Under the pieces are notes generated by a model that was not told the DNA's origin, ran no database searches, and saw only the letters and a program-made list of their open reading frames with translations. A program made the position numbers and the translations under genes. 64,000 bases of DNA. It comes from an uncultured cyanobacterium (GTDB taxonomy: Bacteria; Cyanobacteriota; Cyanobacteriia; Cyanobacteriales; Nostocaceae). The DNA lies in contig CAINGU010000100.1 of assembly GCA_903848645.1 (NCBI GenBank), positions 62,001-126,000 of the forward strand, written 5' to 3'. This document shows, piece after piece, positions 37,949 through 46,945 of this stretch (position 1 is the first letter of the stretch; every line of letters starts with the position of its first letter).

Positions 37949-38059
37949 GATTTAATATTTTAAAATAGATGCTCTGACATATAGAAACCAAAAAATATTC
38001 TCAGTGGTTTTGATCTACCCAGTTAATAATGGCAATGGATATTTTTGAGTCTGCTAAGG

Positions 38060-38443
38060 TTAAGGTAAAAACCGATCTAAAGCCGCTTTGAGTTGTTCAA
38101 TTTCTACATCAATATTACCTTCTTGGGCGGCTCTAGCGATACACTCAGTTAAATGTTCATCCAAAATAATGCGTGCTACTTTATCTATTGCCCCACGCAC
38201 AGCAGCAACTTGTAATAATACATCAGGACAAGGGGTATTTTGCTGTACCATTGTCTTAATTCCCCGAACGTGTCCTTCTATACGGGAAAGACGATTGACA
38301 ATTTTTCGTAAGGACTCTTCACTATGGATATGAGCATGAATAGAATCACCCTGATTATGTGGATTATCTGTATGATTGTGGTGATGTTCTCCTAACTCTG
38401 ATGCAGCCAAGGAGTCGTTAGTTACTGGGTTTGCTCCATTCAT
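38060..38443 (-). CDS. CsoR/RcnR-family metal-sensing repressor, InrS-like
   Basis: This protein has 127 residues. An N-terminal His-rich segment (HHHNH, then HAHIH, residues 20-40) precedes the all-alpha CsoR fold. Cys72, His97 and Cys101 have the spacing of the metal ligands of the family. His40 is 32 residues before Cys72, as His21 is before Cys53 in the nickel sensor InrS of Synechocystis, so nickel or cobalt sensing is likely. Such proteins repress efflux genes until metal binds. The frame extends upstream; the ATG at 38443 was chosen because MNGANP-type starts suit homologues, and 38473 is the alternative. It is divergent from htrA. Confidence 0.75.
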   Translation of the reverse strand: MNGANPVTNDSLAASELGEHHHNHTDNPHNQGDSIHAHIHSEESLRKIVNRLSRIEGHVRGIKTMVQQNTPCPDVLLQVAAVRGAIDKVARIILDEHLTECIARAAQEGNIDVEIEQLKAALDRFLP

Positions 38444-38709
38444 AGGTGATTGTCTTAATATTTGTTCTGGCATTTTGGCGTTAATCAATATTTTAGCCCA
38501 GAGAGCGCAGTGAAAGATTTGAATAAAGCCTGAGTAGAAAATTTTACCTAGAGGATCTTTGCGGTTAATTAGCAATTATGACAATCACAGAAACTTAAAA
38601 TTGAGTAAAAATGTCAATAAACTAGAATCCTGATTTAATCTGTAAAAATAGGCGTAGATAGATTTATCAAGAAACAGCAAAAATTAGGCTTGTAGATTAG
38701 GTTGTGATT

Positions 38710-39921
38710 ATGCGATTTTCCAAATTAGCCCGGTCTATCCGAAAATTCAATACCCATATTTTAGCGATTTTTCTGGGAGTGATATTGACTGTTACCTCCC
38801 TGCGTGTGTTACCTTCAGCAGCAGAACCGGGTCCCAATCCTGTCACTGAGTTATCAACAAAAGTTGCTCAAAAGCCATCTTCCGCTACCGCTGTCATTGG
38901 TAGTCATAGTTTTGTGACAGCAGCAGTAAATCGTGTAGGCTCGGCAGTAGTGAGAATTGATACTGAACGAACGATTACTCGCCGAAATGATCCAATGCTG
39001 GAAGACCCATTTTTTCGGCGGTTTTTTGGTGATAGCTTTCCCCAACAATCACCAACTGAACAGTTACGAGGTTTAGGTTCTGGTTTTATTCTCGACAAAA
39101 GCGGCGTAATTCTTACCAATGCTCACGTAGTTGATAAGGCTGATAAAGTTACAGTCCGTCTCAAGGATGGTCGCACTTTTAAAGGTAAAGTTCAAGGCAT
39201 TGATGAAGTTACAGATTTGGCTGTAGTTAAGATTAATGCTGGTAAGGATTTACCTGTTGCCCCTTTAGGTGATTCTGATAATGTAGAGGTAGGAGATTGG
39301 GCGATCGCTGTGGGTAATCCGTTAGGATTTGATAATACTGTCACTTTGGGTATTGTCAGCACCCTGAAACGTTCTAGCGCCCAAGTAGGAATCAGCGATA
39401 AACGGTTAGACTTCATTCAAACTGACGCAGCTATTAACCCTGGTAATTCCGGTGGACCATTATTAAATGGTTTAGGAGAAGTGATTGGAATTAATACCGC
39501 AATTCGCGCCGATGCGATGGGGATTGGGTTTGCAATTCCTATTGATAAGGCTAAAGCGATCGCTGCTCAATTGCAACGTGATGGTAAGGTTGCTCACCCC
39601 TACTTAGGTGTACAAATGGTGACATTAACACCGGAATTAGCAAAACAAAATAACACTGATCCTAACTCCATGTTTGCGATTCCTGAAGTCACCGGTGTTT
39701 TGGTGATGCGGGTTGTCCCTAATTCTCCGGCTGCAACTGCGGGTATCCGTCGCGGAGATGTAATTGTGCAAATTGATAACAAAGCCATTACCAGCGCTGA
39801 ACAGTTGCAAGGTGTGGTAGAAGACAGTACCCTTGGTCAAACTTTACAGGTAAAAGTGCAAAGAGGTAATCAGACACAGATGCTTTCAGTCCGCACCGCT
39901 GAGTTGAAAGACCTTTCTTAG
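38710..39921 (+). CDS. HtrA/Deg-family serine protease
   Basis: The protein has 403 residues from the ATG at 38710. An N-terminal membrane anchor or signal (about residues 16-36) precedes a trypsin-like domain with the triad His139 (LTNAHVV), Asp169 (VTDLAVVKI) and Ser247 (NPGNSGGPLL). A single PDZ domain follows (about 295-395, YLGVQM onwards). One PDZ and the anchor fit the cyanobacterial HhoA/HhoB/HtrA group, which degrade damaged envelope and thylakoid-lumen proteins under light or heat stress. Which paralogue it is cannot be assigned. Confidence 0.92.
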   Translation: MRFSKLARSIRKFNTHILAIFLGVILTVTSLRVLPSAAEPGPNPVTELSTKVAQKPSSATAVIGSHSFVTAAVNRVGSAVVRIDTERTITRRNDPMLEDPFFRRFFGDSFPQQSPTEQLRGLGSGFILDKSGVILTNAHVVDKADKVTVRLKDGRTFKGKVQGIDEVTDLAVVKINAGKDLPVAPLGDSDNVEVGDWAIAVGNPLGFDNTVTLGIVSTLKRSSAQVGISDKRLDFIQTDAAINPGNSGGPLLNGLGEVIGINTAIRADAMGIGFAIPIDKAKAIAAQLQRDGKVAHPYLGVQMVTLTPELAKQNNTDPNSMFAIPEVTGVLVMRVVPNSPAATAGIRRGDVIVQIDNKAITSAEQLQGVVEDSTLGQTLQVKVQRGNQTQMLSVRTAELKDLS

Positions 39922-40052
39922 TTAGTTTAAAGTATGGGGGTATGCTTCAGTGTACCCCTGACTATATCTGTAGAAATTATTTTCACACCCATAGGCTCAC
40001 CTCAACCGAGAATCAAGCTATCATTTTCGGAAAAAGAGCAGGGTATCTGAAT

Positions 40053-41900
40053 ATGTGTCAACATTGTCAGCAGGTGATAACAGAGCTAGATATTAATATT
40101 GAACTTTTCTTTCAAAAGTTAGATATTCTGCCAAATAAAAAGCAACTTAGTGAATTTGATCAGACAATTATTTGTCAATCACTTTTGGGATATTCTCGAC
40201 AACAAATAGCTAATATAGTCAATTTATCTGAGCAAAATATTAGGGATAGATTGAGTAAATATATCTATCCTAGAATAGCAGAATTAATGCAAGTTGACCA
40301 AGAGCAAATAGCTGGTAACTGGGTAATAATTCTCAATTTTTTACTTAATACCAATAATGGTTATAAATTAAATCCTGCCCCTCAATTAAATAATGATAAC
40401 TTCCAAGGAAGTTTTGGCAGACAAATTTTTCTTTATCCACCTAATCCAGAAATTGTTAAGTTGCAGATTGAAGGAACACAATTTTATCAACAAGGACTTT
40501 ACTATCAAGCCTTAAAGTGCTTTCTTTGGGCTTGGAAAAAAGAATTAGAGATTTACGGAATTGGTAATCCAGAAATTTTAATTTATATTAATAACTGTTT
40601 GATTGAATACAAGCAATCGCTTTTACAAACAAGAGGAATTGAAGTTTATACTCTAGCCGTAGTTGTGCCATTTTATCACAATCATGGTCATGTTGCGGCT
40701 GAAATTTTGCGAGGCATAGCCCAAATTCAATTACAATTAAATTTACCAATATTTGACAAAATTAATTTAGAAAAAGAGATCAACTTAGAGGACATTAGAC
40801 CTCATACATTTTTTACTTTAAATAATACAGTTCATCCTCTAGCTTTACGGATTTTAATTGTTAATGATCCTAATAATTTGTATGCTTCATACAACCAAAC
40901 AGCAGAGAATTTAGCTAATTTAGCATCACAATTAAATTTAATTGCTATTATTGGTCACTATTCCAGTGAAATGACTAAAAAGGCACTACAATTTTATTCT
41001 CAAAAAGGTCTGGTTTTAGTAAATTCTAGTAGTACATCTAATGAACTTTCCTATTTATCTGGTGGTGAAAGCTTATCATTTTTTAGATTAACTACTCAAG
41101 ATAACATTAATGCCAAAAAATTAGGTGACTATTTAAAGAACATACTTGCAGTTAAAAGTCAACCAAAAGTAGCTATTATCTATAACAAAAATAGTAGTTA
41201 TAGTAATTCATATAGAAATTCTATTAAGAAATATCTAGAAGAATATGAAAAATCATTTATTTTGCTATCAGAATGTAGTTATATCAGTGAAAATTACTAT
41301 CAATTTCAAAAATATATAGAAGATATTAAACAAAAAGGTGTTGATATTATTATTGTAATTCCCGATGGAGGAATTGAATCTAATTCTCTCAATAATACTG
41401 GGCTGATTAGCAGATTAAATCTCAATAATTGTCTAATAGCAGGTTCAGCTACCTTTTATCATGAAAATGTTTTACATTGGATTGATGAGCAAAGTCAGAA
41501 TAACTTAGTTAATCAAAATAATTATCAAATTATAGCCTGTATTCCTTGGCATTGGCACAGTCAAGAAAATGGCTGTAATGGAGAGAATCAATTAGCCAAA
41601 AACTTTTGTGAAATAGGCAAAGAATTATGGGGAGAAGAAAAGTTAACATGGCGTAGTGCAACTGCTTTTGATTCAGTCTTAATAATTTTGAGAACTTTAG
41701 AAAAACATAACAAATACATTCAGGATAGTCAATCTTTACTGATCAAGATGAATCAATATTTTAAAGAACAGAAAAAACAAGTGAGAGGAGTTACAGGAAT
41801 TATCGAATTTGATGAAAATGGCGATCGCATCAATCCTCCAGCAGAAATAGTAGCTGTAAAATGGGATGCACAGCAGCAAAAATGGCAATGGACAGTTTAA
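40053..41900 (+). CDS. Cytosolic HTH protein fused to a periplasmic-binding-protein-like (LIVBP type) sensor
   Basis: The protein has about 615 residues. It starts MCQHCQQVITELD, with no signal peptide or membrane helix. Residues 30-85 are an HTH module (EFDQTIICQSLLGYSRQQIA) of the same type as in the STAND ATPase at 3560. Around 140-200 there is a short helical region. The rest is a type 1 periplasmic binding fold with the family signature IIGHYSSEMTKKAL and VLVNSSSTSNEL. Such domains bind amino acids or similar ligands, but normally outside the cell. Here the protein is likely a cytosolic sensor or regulator. The upstream ATG at 39942 gives 37 poorly formed residues and was rejected. The duplicated control region of the next two genes follows it. 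Confidence 0.75.
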   Translation: MCQHCQQVITELDINIELFFQKLDILPNKKQLSEFDQTIICQSLLGYSRQQIANIVNLSEQNIRDRLSKYIYPRIAELMQVDQEQIAGNWVIILNFLLNTNNGYKLNPAPQLNNDNFQGSFGRQIFLYPPNPEIVKLQIEGTQFYQQGLYYQALKCFLWAWKKELEIYGIGNPEILIYINNCLIEYKQSLLQTRGIEVYTLAVVVPFYHNHGHVAAEILRGIAQIQLQLNLPIFDKINLEKEINLEDIRPHTFFTLNNTVHPLALRILIVNDPNNLYASYNQTAENLANLASQLNLIAIIGHYSSEMTKKALQFYSQKGLVLVNSSSTSNELSYLSGGESLSFFRLTTQDNINAKKLGDYLKNILAVKSQPKVAIIYNKNSSYSNSYRNSIKKYLEEYEKSFILLSECSYISENYYQFQKYIEDIKQKGVDIIIVIPDGGIESNSLNNTGLISRLNLNNCLIAGSATFYHENVLHWIDEQSQNNLVNQNNYQIIACIPWHWHSQENGCNGENQLAKNFCEIGKELWGEEKLTWRSATAFDSVLIILRTLEKHNKYIQDSQSLLIKMNQYFKEQKKQVRGVTGIIEFDENGDRINPPAEIVAVKWDAQQQKWQWTV

Positions 41901-41910
41901 TAATAAAAAT

Positions 41911-42007
41911 TGTTTCACACTTGTCGTCAAAATTTTCTACGCTTGAAGCATAAATCTTGAAAGTCTTACCGCTAGATTATATTTATAGCATTCAGGTAAG
42001 AGAATTA
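41911..42007 (+). promoter_or_regulatory. Duplicated upstream region, copy A
   Basis: The 45 bp starting TGTTTCACACTTGTCGTCAA match 42795-42839 at 40 of 45 positions. The distance from repeat start to ATG is 97 bp here and 96 bp there, and both end with TATAGCATT-N-AGG ahead of the start codon. The region should hold a promoter and a shared operator. Confidence 0.7.
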
Positions 42008-42571
42008 ATGGCTAGACGAAATCTATTGTTTTTTATTATTCAGACCATGATCAAGTTTTGCATAGGTTGTGGCTTCTTAGTATCAGTGTTTTTTGCACTT
42101 GCTTCACCTTTGTTAATTAGCTGGGGGATAGGCGCAGTAGATGCTGTAAATTGTCAACGTTTAAATCCAAATAATACTATTTGTGAATATCAATCTTGGC
42201 GTTTGTATGGATATTGGCATGGAATTCAAAATTTTCAACTACAAAATGCTGAAATTAATAATACAAGCGATTATCAAGGTTGTAGTTACACAATTAATTT
42301 AATAACAGATAAAGGTAAAGTTTATTGGCGTGAATATCAGTGCTATTTCGGGTTAGTACCCCAAGAAGCTAAGACAGATTTAGCTCAATTTCATAATTTA
42401 TTCAATAGTAATTCTGAACCATTATTGCGAATTAAACGAAGTAATAGTTTGCTAATGAATCTTTTTTTATTCGCTATTTCATTTTTATTTTCCATTTTCT
42501 CTTGGGGTCCCTTATTTGTGGTTGTTTGTAGTATTTTGCTATACCCCTATTCTCAAAAAAACAAAGCCTGA
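42008..42571 (+). CDS. Small two-helix membrane protein of unknown function
   Basis: This 187-residue protein has a first membrane helix near residues 10-42 (IKFCIGCGFLVSVFFALASPLL) and a second near 155-185. Between them is an approximately 100-residue outside loop with four Cys (NCQRL, ICEYQ, GCSY, QCYF) that could make disulfides. No family is recognised. The ATG at 42008 follows AGGTAAGAG and was preferred to an upstream TTG. It shares its control region with hyuA, so it may belong to the same response. Confidence 0.6.
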   Translation: MARRNLLFFIIQTMIKFCIGCGFLVSVFFALASPLLISWGIGAVDAVNCQRLNPNNTICEYQSWRLYGYWHGIQNFQLQNAEINNTSDYQGCSYTINLITDKGKVYWREYQCYFGLVPQEAKTDLAQFHNLFNSNSEPLLRIKRSNSLLMNLFLFAISFLFSIFSWGPLFVVVCSILLYPYSQKNKA

Positions 42572-42890
42572 CAGTATTTCAAAAAATATAAAAGTGAATT
42601 TTGTTGAATTTTGCTTGCAAATTAGAGTTTACATAAGCTGTTGTGCATTTAATTTATATATCAGAAGGAAGCAAGATGCTCCCACTACAAAAATGTAAAA
42701 TTTTTGTTTTCTACAATTTAGCTGCACATCAGCTTACAACCTAGTTAATTTCTGTTTCTGAACTCTTTAAATAAACTAAACTAATTTTTCATAATGTTTC
42801 ACACCTGTCGTCAAAATATTCTATGCTTGAAGTAGAAATACTCCAAATATTGTTGTTATTGTATTTTTATAGCATTGAGGAAATTAAATA
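42572..42890. other. Intergenic region with duplicated control region, copy B
   Basis: It holds the second copy of the approximately 97-bp control region (42795-42890). The left part is AT-rich, with a GCAAGATGCTCCCACTAC fragment that recurs in other spacers. No gene was seen. Confidence 0.55.
42795..42890 (+). promoter_or_regulatory. Duplicated upstream region, copy B (hyuA)
   Basis: It is the partner of 41911-42007. It ends with TATAGCATTGAGGAAATTAAATA before the hyuA ATG, where GAGG is the likely ribosome site. Confidence 0.7.
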
Positions 42891-44990
42891 ATGTTAAAAG
42901 TATTTGCAGACAGAGGTGGCACATTTACAGATATAGTCGCTGTCACTAATAATCAAACAATAATCAACAGACTTTCAAAACATCAAGAACGGTTTTTAAT
43001 CGTTCCTCTCCCTAACCAAGAATGGATAATAGTCTATAAATTACTATCAGAAAATCCTGAACAATATCAAGATGCAGCAATTCAAGGTATTCGGGATATT
43101 CTGGGCATTTCCAACCAAGAACCTATTCCTACTGAAGCCATAGAAATAGTTAAAATGGGGACAACAGTAGCCACAAATGCACTGTTAGAAAGAAAAGGAG
43201 ATCGGGTAGTTTTAGCTATTACTAAAGGCTTTAAAGATGCGTTAAAAATTGGTTATCAAAATCGTCCAAATATCTTTGCTAGGCAGATAATTTTACCCAC
43301 CATGCTTTATGAGCAGGTAATTGAAATAGACGAACGTTATGATGCTCATGGTCAGGAATTAATAGCCGTCAATATTGAAAAAACAAAACATGATTTACAA
43401 GCGGCTTATGATACAGGAATCAGGAGTTGTGCCATTGTTTTCATGCACAGCGATCGCTATCCTAAACATGAACAACAAGTAGCACAAATAGCCCAAGAAA
43501 TCGGCTTTACACAAATCTCCATATCCCATCAAGTTAGTCCATTAATGAAATTAGTCAGTCGAGGAGATACAACCGTAGTAGATGCTTATTTAACTCCGAT
43601 TTTGCGGCATTACATTAACCAAGTAGCCAGTCAACTACCTGGGGTTAAATTAATGTTCATGAAATCTGATGGTGGCTTAACCGACGCACAACAATTTCAA
43701 GGCAAAGATAGTATTTTAAGTGGTCCTGCTGGCGGCATTGTTGGTGCAATTCAAACCAGTAAAAGAGCGGGCTTTGAATTAGTAATTACCTTTGATATGG
43801 GCGGAACAAGTACAGATGTTGCCCACTTTAAAGGAGAATATGAAAGACAATTAGATTCAGAAATTGCTGGAACAAGAATGAGAGTTCCCGTATTAGCAAT
43901 TAACACAATTGCTGCTGGAGGCGGTTCAATTCTCTTTTTTGATGGTTCTAGTTATCGTGTCGGACCCCAATCAGCAGGTGCAAATCCTGGGCCAGCTTGT
44001 TACCGACGTGGGGGACAATTAACCGTCACAGATGCTAATGTCATGTTAGGAAAAATTCACCCTCAATATTTCCCCTCTGTGTTTGGAATTGCAGGCAATT
44101 TACCCTTAGATAAAGATATCGTCAAAAAGCTATTTATTCAACTATCCCAGGAGATTTTAGCCGCTACAGGAAACACTTCTACACCCGAACAAATAGCAGC
44201 GGGATTTATTGCTATTGCTGTCGAAAATATGGCAAATGCCATCAAAAAAATCAGTTTGCAACGTGGTTATGATGTCACAAAATATGTCCTTTGTTGTTTT
44301 GGTGGTGCAGGTGGACAAGTTGCTTGTTTAATTGCTGATACTTTAGGAATGAAAAAGATATTTCTTCACCCCTATGCAGGAGTTCTTTCTGCTTATGGCA
44401 TGGGATTAGCTGATGTTCGCTCAATTAAAGAAACTGGAGTAGAAAAGCCTTTAAATCAAACATTGATTCCGCAGTTACAGCAATTAATGATATCGCTAGA
44501 AAACCAAGCAAAAAATACTATTAACTCCGATAAAACAAATAGAGAAAAAATAGTCCGAAAAATTAACTTAAAATATGATGGAACTAACTCTACATTAAAC
44601 ATTAATTTTGCCGATAATGTGGCATTAATGCGAAAAGAATTTGAAACTGAACATAAAAATAGATATGGTTTTATTCAAGCAGAGAAAACCTTAATTGTTG
44701 AATCAGCCTCAGTAGAAGTAATTCAAAAAATGGACACTCCTGAAGAACCATTAATTACTCGTAATTGTCCTTTAAATGAAGTTCCCGCACCTGTGGAAAT
44801 AGTAAAAATGTTTACGGCTGATAAATGGCATGATACCCCCGTTTATCACCGGGATAATTTACAACTAGAAGATAGTATTATCGGACCTGCAATCATTATC
44901 GAAAAAATTAGCACAATTGTAGTTGAACCCCACTGGGAAGCCAGATTAACTGATAAAAATCATTTAATTTTACAACGCCATTTTTTGTAG
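42891..44990 (+). CDS. hyuA: Hydantoinase/5-oxoprolinase subunit A
   Basis: This 699-residue protein belongs to the actin-like ATPase half of ATP-dependent 5-oxoprolinases and N-methylhydantoinases. It has FADRGGTFTDIVA at the N-terminus, KMGTTVATNALLER, TFDMGGTSTDVAH and CCFGGAGGQVACL. With subunit B it opens the 5-oxoproline ring to glutamate using ATP. The match to the 5-oxoprolinase type is suggested by KLLSENPEQYQDAA, common to eukaryotic OPLAH and its fused bacterial relatives. Its last Leu codon and stop fall inside the left repeat of the inserted element at 44985-45165, so the C-terminus may have been altered. Confidence 0.9.
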   Translation: MLKVFADRGGTFTDIVAVTNNQTIINRLSKHQERFLIVPLPNQEWIIVYKLLSENPEQYQDAAIQGIRDILGISNQEPIPTEAIEIVKMGTTVATNALLERKGDRVVLAITKGFKDALKIGYQNRPNIFARQIILPTMLYEQVIEIDERYDAHGQELIAVNIEKTKHDLQAAYDTGIRSCAIVFMHSDRYPKHEQQVAQIAQEIGFTQISISHQVSPLMKLVSRGDTTVVDAYLTPILRHYINQVASQLPGVKLMFMKSDGGLTDAQQFQGKDSILSGPAGGIVGAIQTSKRAGFELVITFDMGGTSTDVAHFKGEYERQLDSEIAGTRMRVPVLAINTIAAGGGSILFFDGSSYRVGPQSAGANPGPACYRRGGQLTVTDANVMLGKIHPQYFPSVFGIAGNLPLDKDIVKKLFIQLSQEILAATGNTSTPEQIAAGFIAIAVENMANAIKKISLQRGYDVTKYVLCCFGGAGGQVACLIADTLGMKKIFLHPYAGVLSAYGMGLADVRSIKETGVEKPLNQTLIPQLQQLMISLENQAKNTINSDKTNREKIVRKINLKYDGTNSTLNINFADNVALMRKEFETEHKNRYGFIQAEKTLIVESASVEVIQKMDTPEEPLITRNCPLNEVPAPVEIVKMFTADKWHDTPVYHRDNLQLEDSIIGPAIIIEKISTIVVEPHWEARLTDKNHLILQRHFL

Positions 44991-45165
44991 GTTGGGTTGA
45001 GGCTTTGCAAAACCCAACAAAATCTCAGAAATATTGCAATACTGCTCGGTTAAGCATTTTTTAGGCATTATAGATAACAATATTTCAAGAGTCTGAGCCT
45101 ATTTTATGCCCTTAATTGAGGAGTATTGGGAAATGTTGGGTTTCGTTTCTCAACCCAACCTACAA
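44985..45165. mobile_element. MITE-like element between hyuA and hyuB
   Basis: The 17-bp inverted repeats TTGTAGGTTGGGTTGAG (left) and its exact complement (right) bound an approximately 181-bp sequence. Inside, AAAACCCAACA and TGTTGGGTTTCG are secondary arms. The left end supplies the last codon and stop of hyuA. A partial relative (GAGGAAACGAAACCCAACA) lies at about 6931-6949. Confidence 0.8.
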
Positions 45166-45196
45166 TTTTACTTATACTCAAAATATAGGACTCAAA

Positions 45197-46753
45197 ATGA
45201 AAATGTACACCACATCTCAACCAGATCCCATTCGGTTAGAAATATTCAAAAATCTCTATCAATTCATCGCCGAACAAATGGGAATTGTTCTGCAAAATAC
45301 AGCAGCATCAGTTAATATTAAAGAAAGATTAGATTTCTCCTGCGCTATTTTTGATTATTCAGGATTATTAGTTGCCAATGCCCCGCATATTCCTGTACAT
45401 TTAGGTTCAATGAGTGAAAGTGTCCGCAGTTTAATTAATGATCAAGGTGACACCATAAAAGCAGGAAATGTTTATTTATCTAATAATCCCTATAATGGTG
45501 GAACACATTTACCTGATGTAACAGCAATTACTCCGGTTTTTGACACAGACGAAAAACAAATTATTTTCTATGTTGCTTCTCGGGGACATCAATCTGATAT
45601 TGGTGGAATTACTCCCGGTTCTATGCCTCCTCACAGTACCACAGTGCAAGAAGAAGGAATTCTTTTTGATAATTTTCTCTTAGTTGAACAGGGACATTTC
45701 CGAGAAATAGAAACAAAAAAATTACTCTTAAATCATCCCTATCCAGCCCGCAACCCTGATCAAAATATAGCAGACTTTAAAGCCCAAATAGCTGCCAATG
45801 AAAGGGGAGTTCAGGAATTAAATAAAATGGTTGTACAATACAGACTTGAGACAGTTCAAGCTTACATGAATTTTGTTCAAGACAATGCAGAAGAAGCAGT
45901 CAGAAAAGCAATTGATGTTCTCAAAGATGGTGCATTTATTTATGAAATGGATAATCATGCACAGATTAAAGTTAAAGTTACTATTGATAGGAAAAATCGC
46001 AGTGCTATAATTGATTTTACTGGAACATCTCCACAACTAAATAGTAATTTTAATGCCCCCAAAGCTGTAACCCAAGCAGCAGTTTTGTATGTTTTCCGTA
46101 CTTTAGTTAATGATAATATTCCTCTTAATGCTGGGTGTCTTAAACCTTTAGAAATTATTATTCCTAAAGGCTGTATGTTAAACCCAATTTATCCCGCAGC
46201 AGTAGTCGCTGGTAATGTAGAAACTTCGCAAACTATTGTTGATGCTTTATATGGTGCATTGGGTGTTATGGCTGCTTCCCAAGGAACGATGAATAATTTT
46301 ACTTTTGGGAATGAGAAATATCAATATTATGAAACAATTTGCGGTGGTTCAGGTGCGGGGATGAATTTTAATGGTACTGATGCAATTCATACTCACATGA
46401 CTAATTCCCGTTTAACTGATCCAGAAGTTTTAGAAACCCGTTATCCTGTGCAAGTAGAGAGTTTTAGTTTGCGTTCTAATAGTGGTGGTAAAGGCCAATA
46501 TTCAGGTGGGAATGGGGTAATTCGTCGGATTAAATTTCTCCAACCAATGACAGCAAATATTCTTTCTAGTCATCGTTTAATTCCTCCCTTTGGTTTGAAT
46601 GGTGGAGAACCTGGAAAAGTTGGAAGAAACTGGATAGAACGTGAAAATGGAACTAAAGAAAATTTAGGTAATACAGCTACAGTAGAAATGCAAACTGGGG
46701 ATATTTTCGTCATAGAAACTCCTGGAGGTGGAGGATTTGGTAAAGTTTCCTAA
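45197..46753 (+). CDS. hyuB: Hydantoinase/5-oxoprolinase subunit B
   Basis: This 518-residue partner of HyuA has the family blocks [58 protein letters not shown] and the end [15 protein letters not shown]. The ATG at 45197 was chosen because the upstream open frame runs into the element. Many cyanobacterial and eukaryotic 5-oxoprolinases carry A and B as one chain. Here they are two genes 206 bp apart, separated mainly by the element. Confidence 0.92.
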   Translation: MKMYTTSQPDPIRLEIFKNLYQFIAEQMGIVLQNTAASVNIKERLDFSCAIFDYSGLLVANAPHIPVHLGSMSESVRSLINDQGDTIKAGNVYLSNNPYNGGTHLPDVTAITPVFDTDEKQIIFYVASRGHQSDIGGITPGSMPPHSTTVQEEGILFDNFLLVEQGHFREIETKKLLLNHPYPARNPDQNIADFKAQIAANERGVQELNKMVVQYRLETVQAYMNFVQDNAEEAVRKAIDVLKDGAFIYEMDNHAQIKVKVTIDRKNRSAIIDFTGTSPQLNSNFNAPKAVTQAAVLYVFRTLVNDNIPLNAGCLKPLEIIIPKGCMLNPIYPAAVVAGNVETSQTIVDALYGALGVMAASQGTMNNFTFGNEKYQYYETICGGSGAGMNFNGTDAIHTHMTNSRLTDPEVLETRYPVQVESFSLRSNSGGKGQYSGGNGVIRRIKFLQPMTANILSSHRLIPPFGLNGGEPGKVGRNWIERENGTKENLGNTATVEMQTGDIFVIETPGGGGFGKVS

Positions 46754-46799
46754 ATGATTTTAACTTTCTTGTCGCATTTCTCGAAATTTATTACCCCAA

Positions 46800-46904
46800 A
46801 TGAGTCCTACTTGTCATATTTACTGGGGAATTGAACGAGAGGATATTGTTTTGGCTTTTCATGATACAGAAACTCGTAAGTTGACGGAGTTTGCTGTAGC
46901 TTAA
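46800..46904 (+). pseudogene. C-terminal remnant of a XisI-like protein
   Basis: A 34-codon frame ends GIEREDIVLAFHDTETRKLT then EFAVA. That is the usual C-terminus of XisI, the fdxN-element excision controlling factor family (G-x-x-x-x-DIVLGFH ... TEFAV). The N-terminal three quarters are missing and no XisH gene is near, so it is a relic. Confidence 0.6.
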
Positions 46905-46945
46905 TCAAAAATAAAGAAATATCATTTATTACAAAGGAGAAATAA

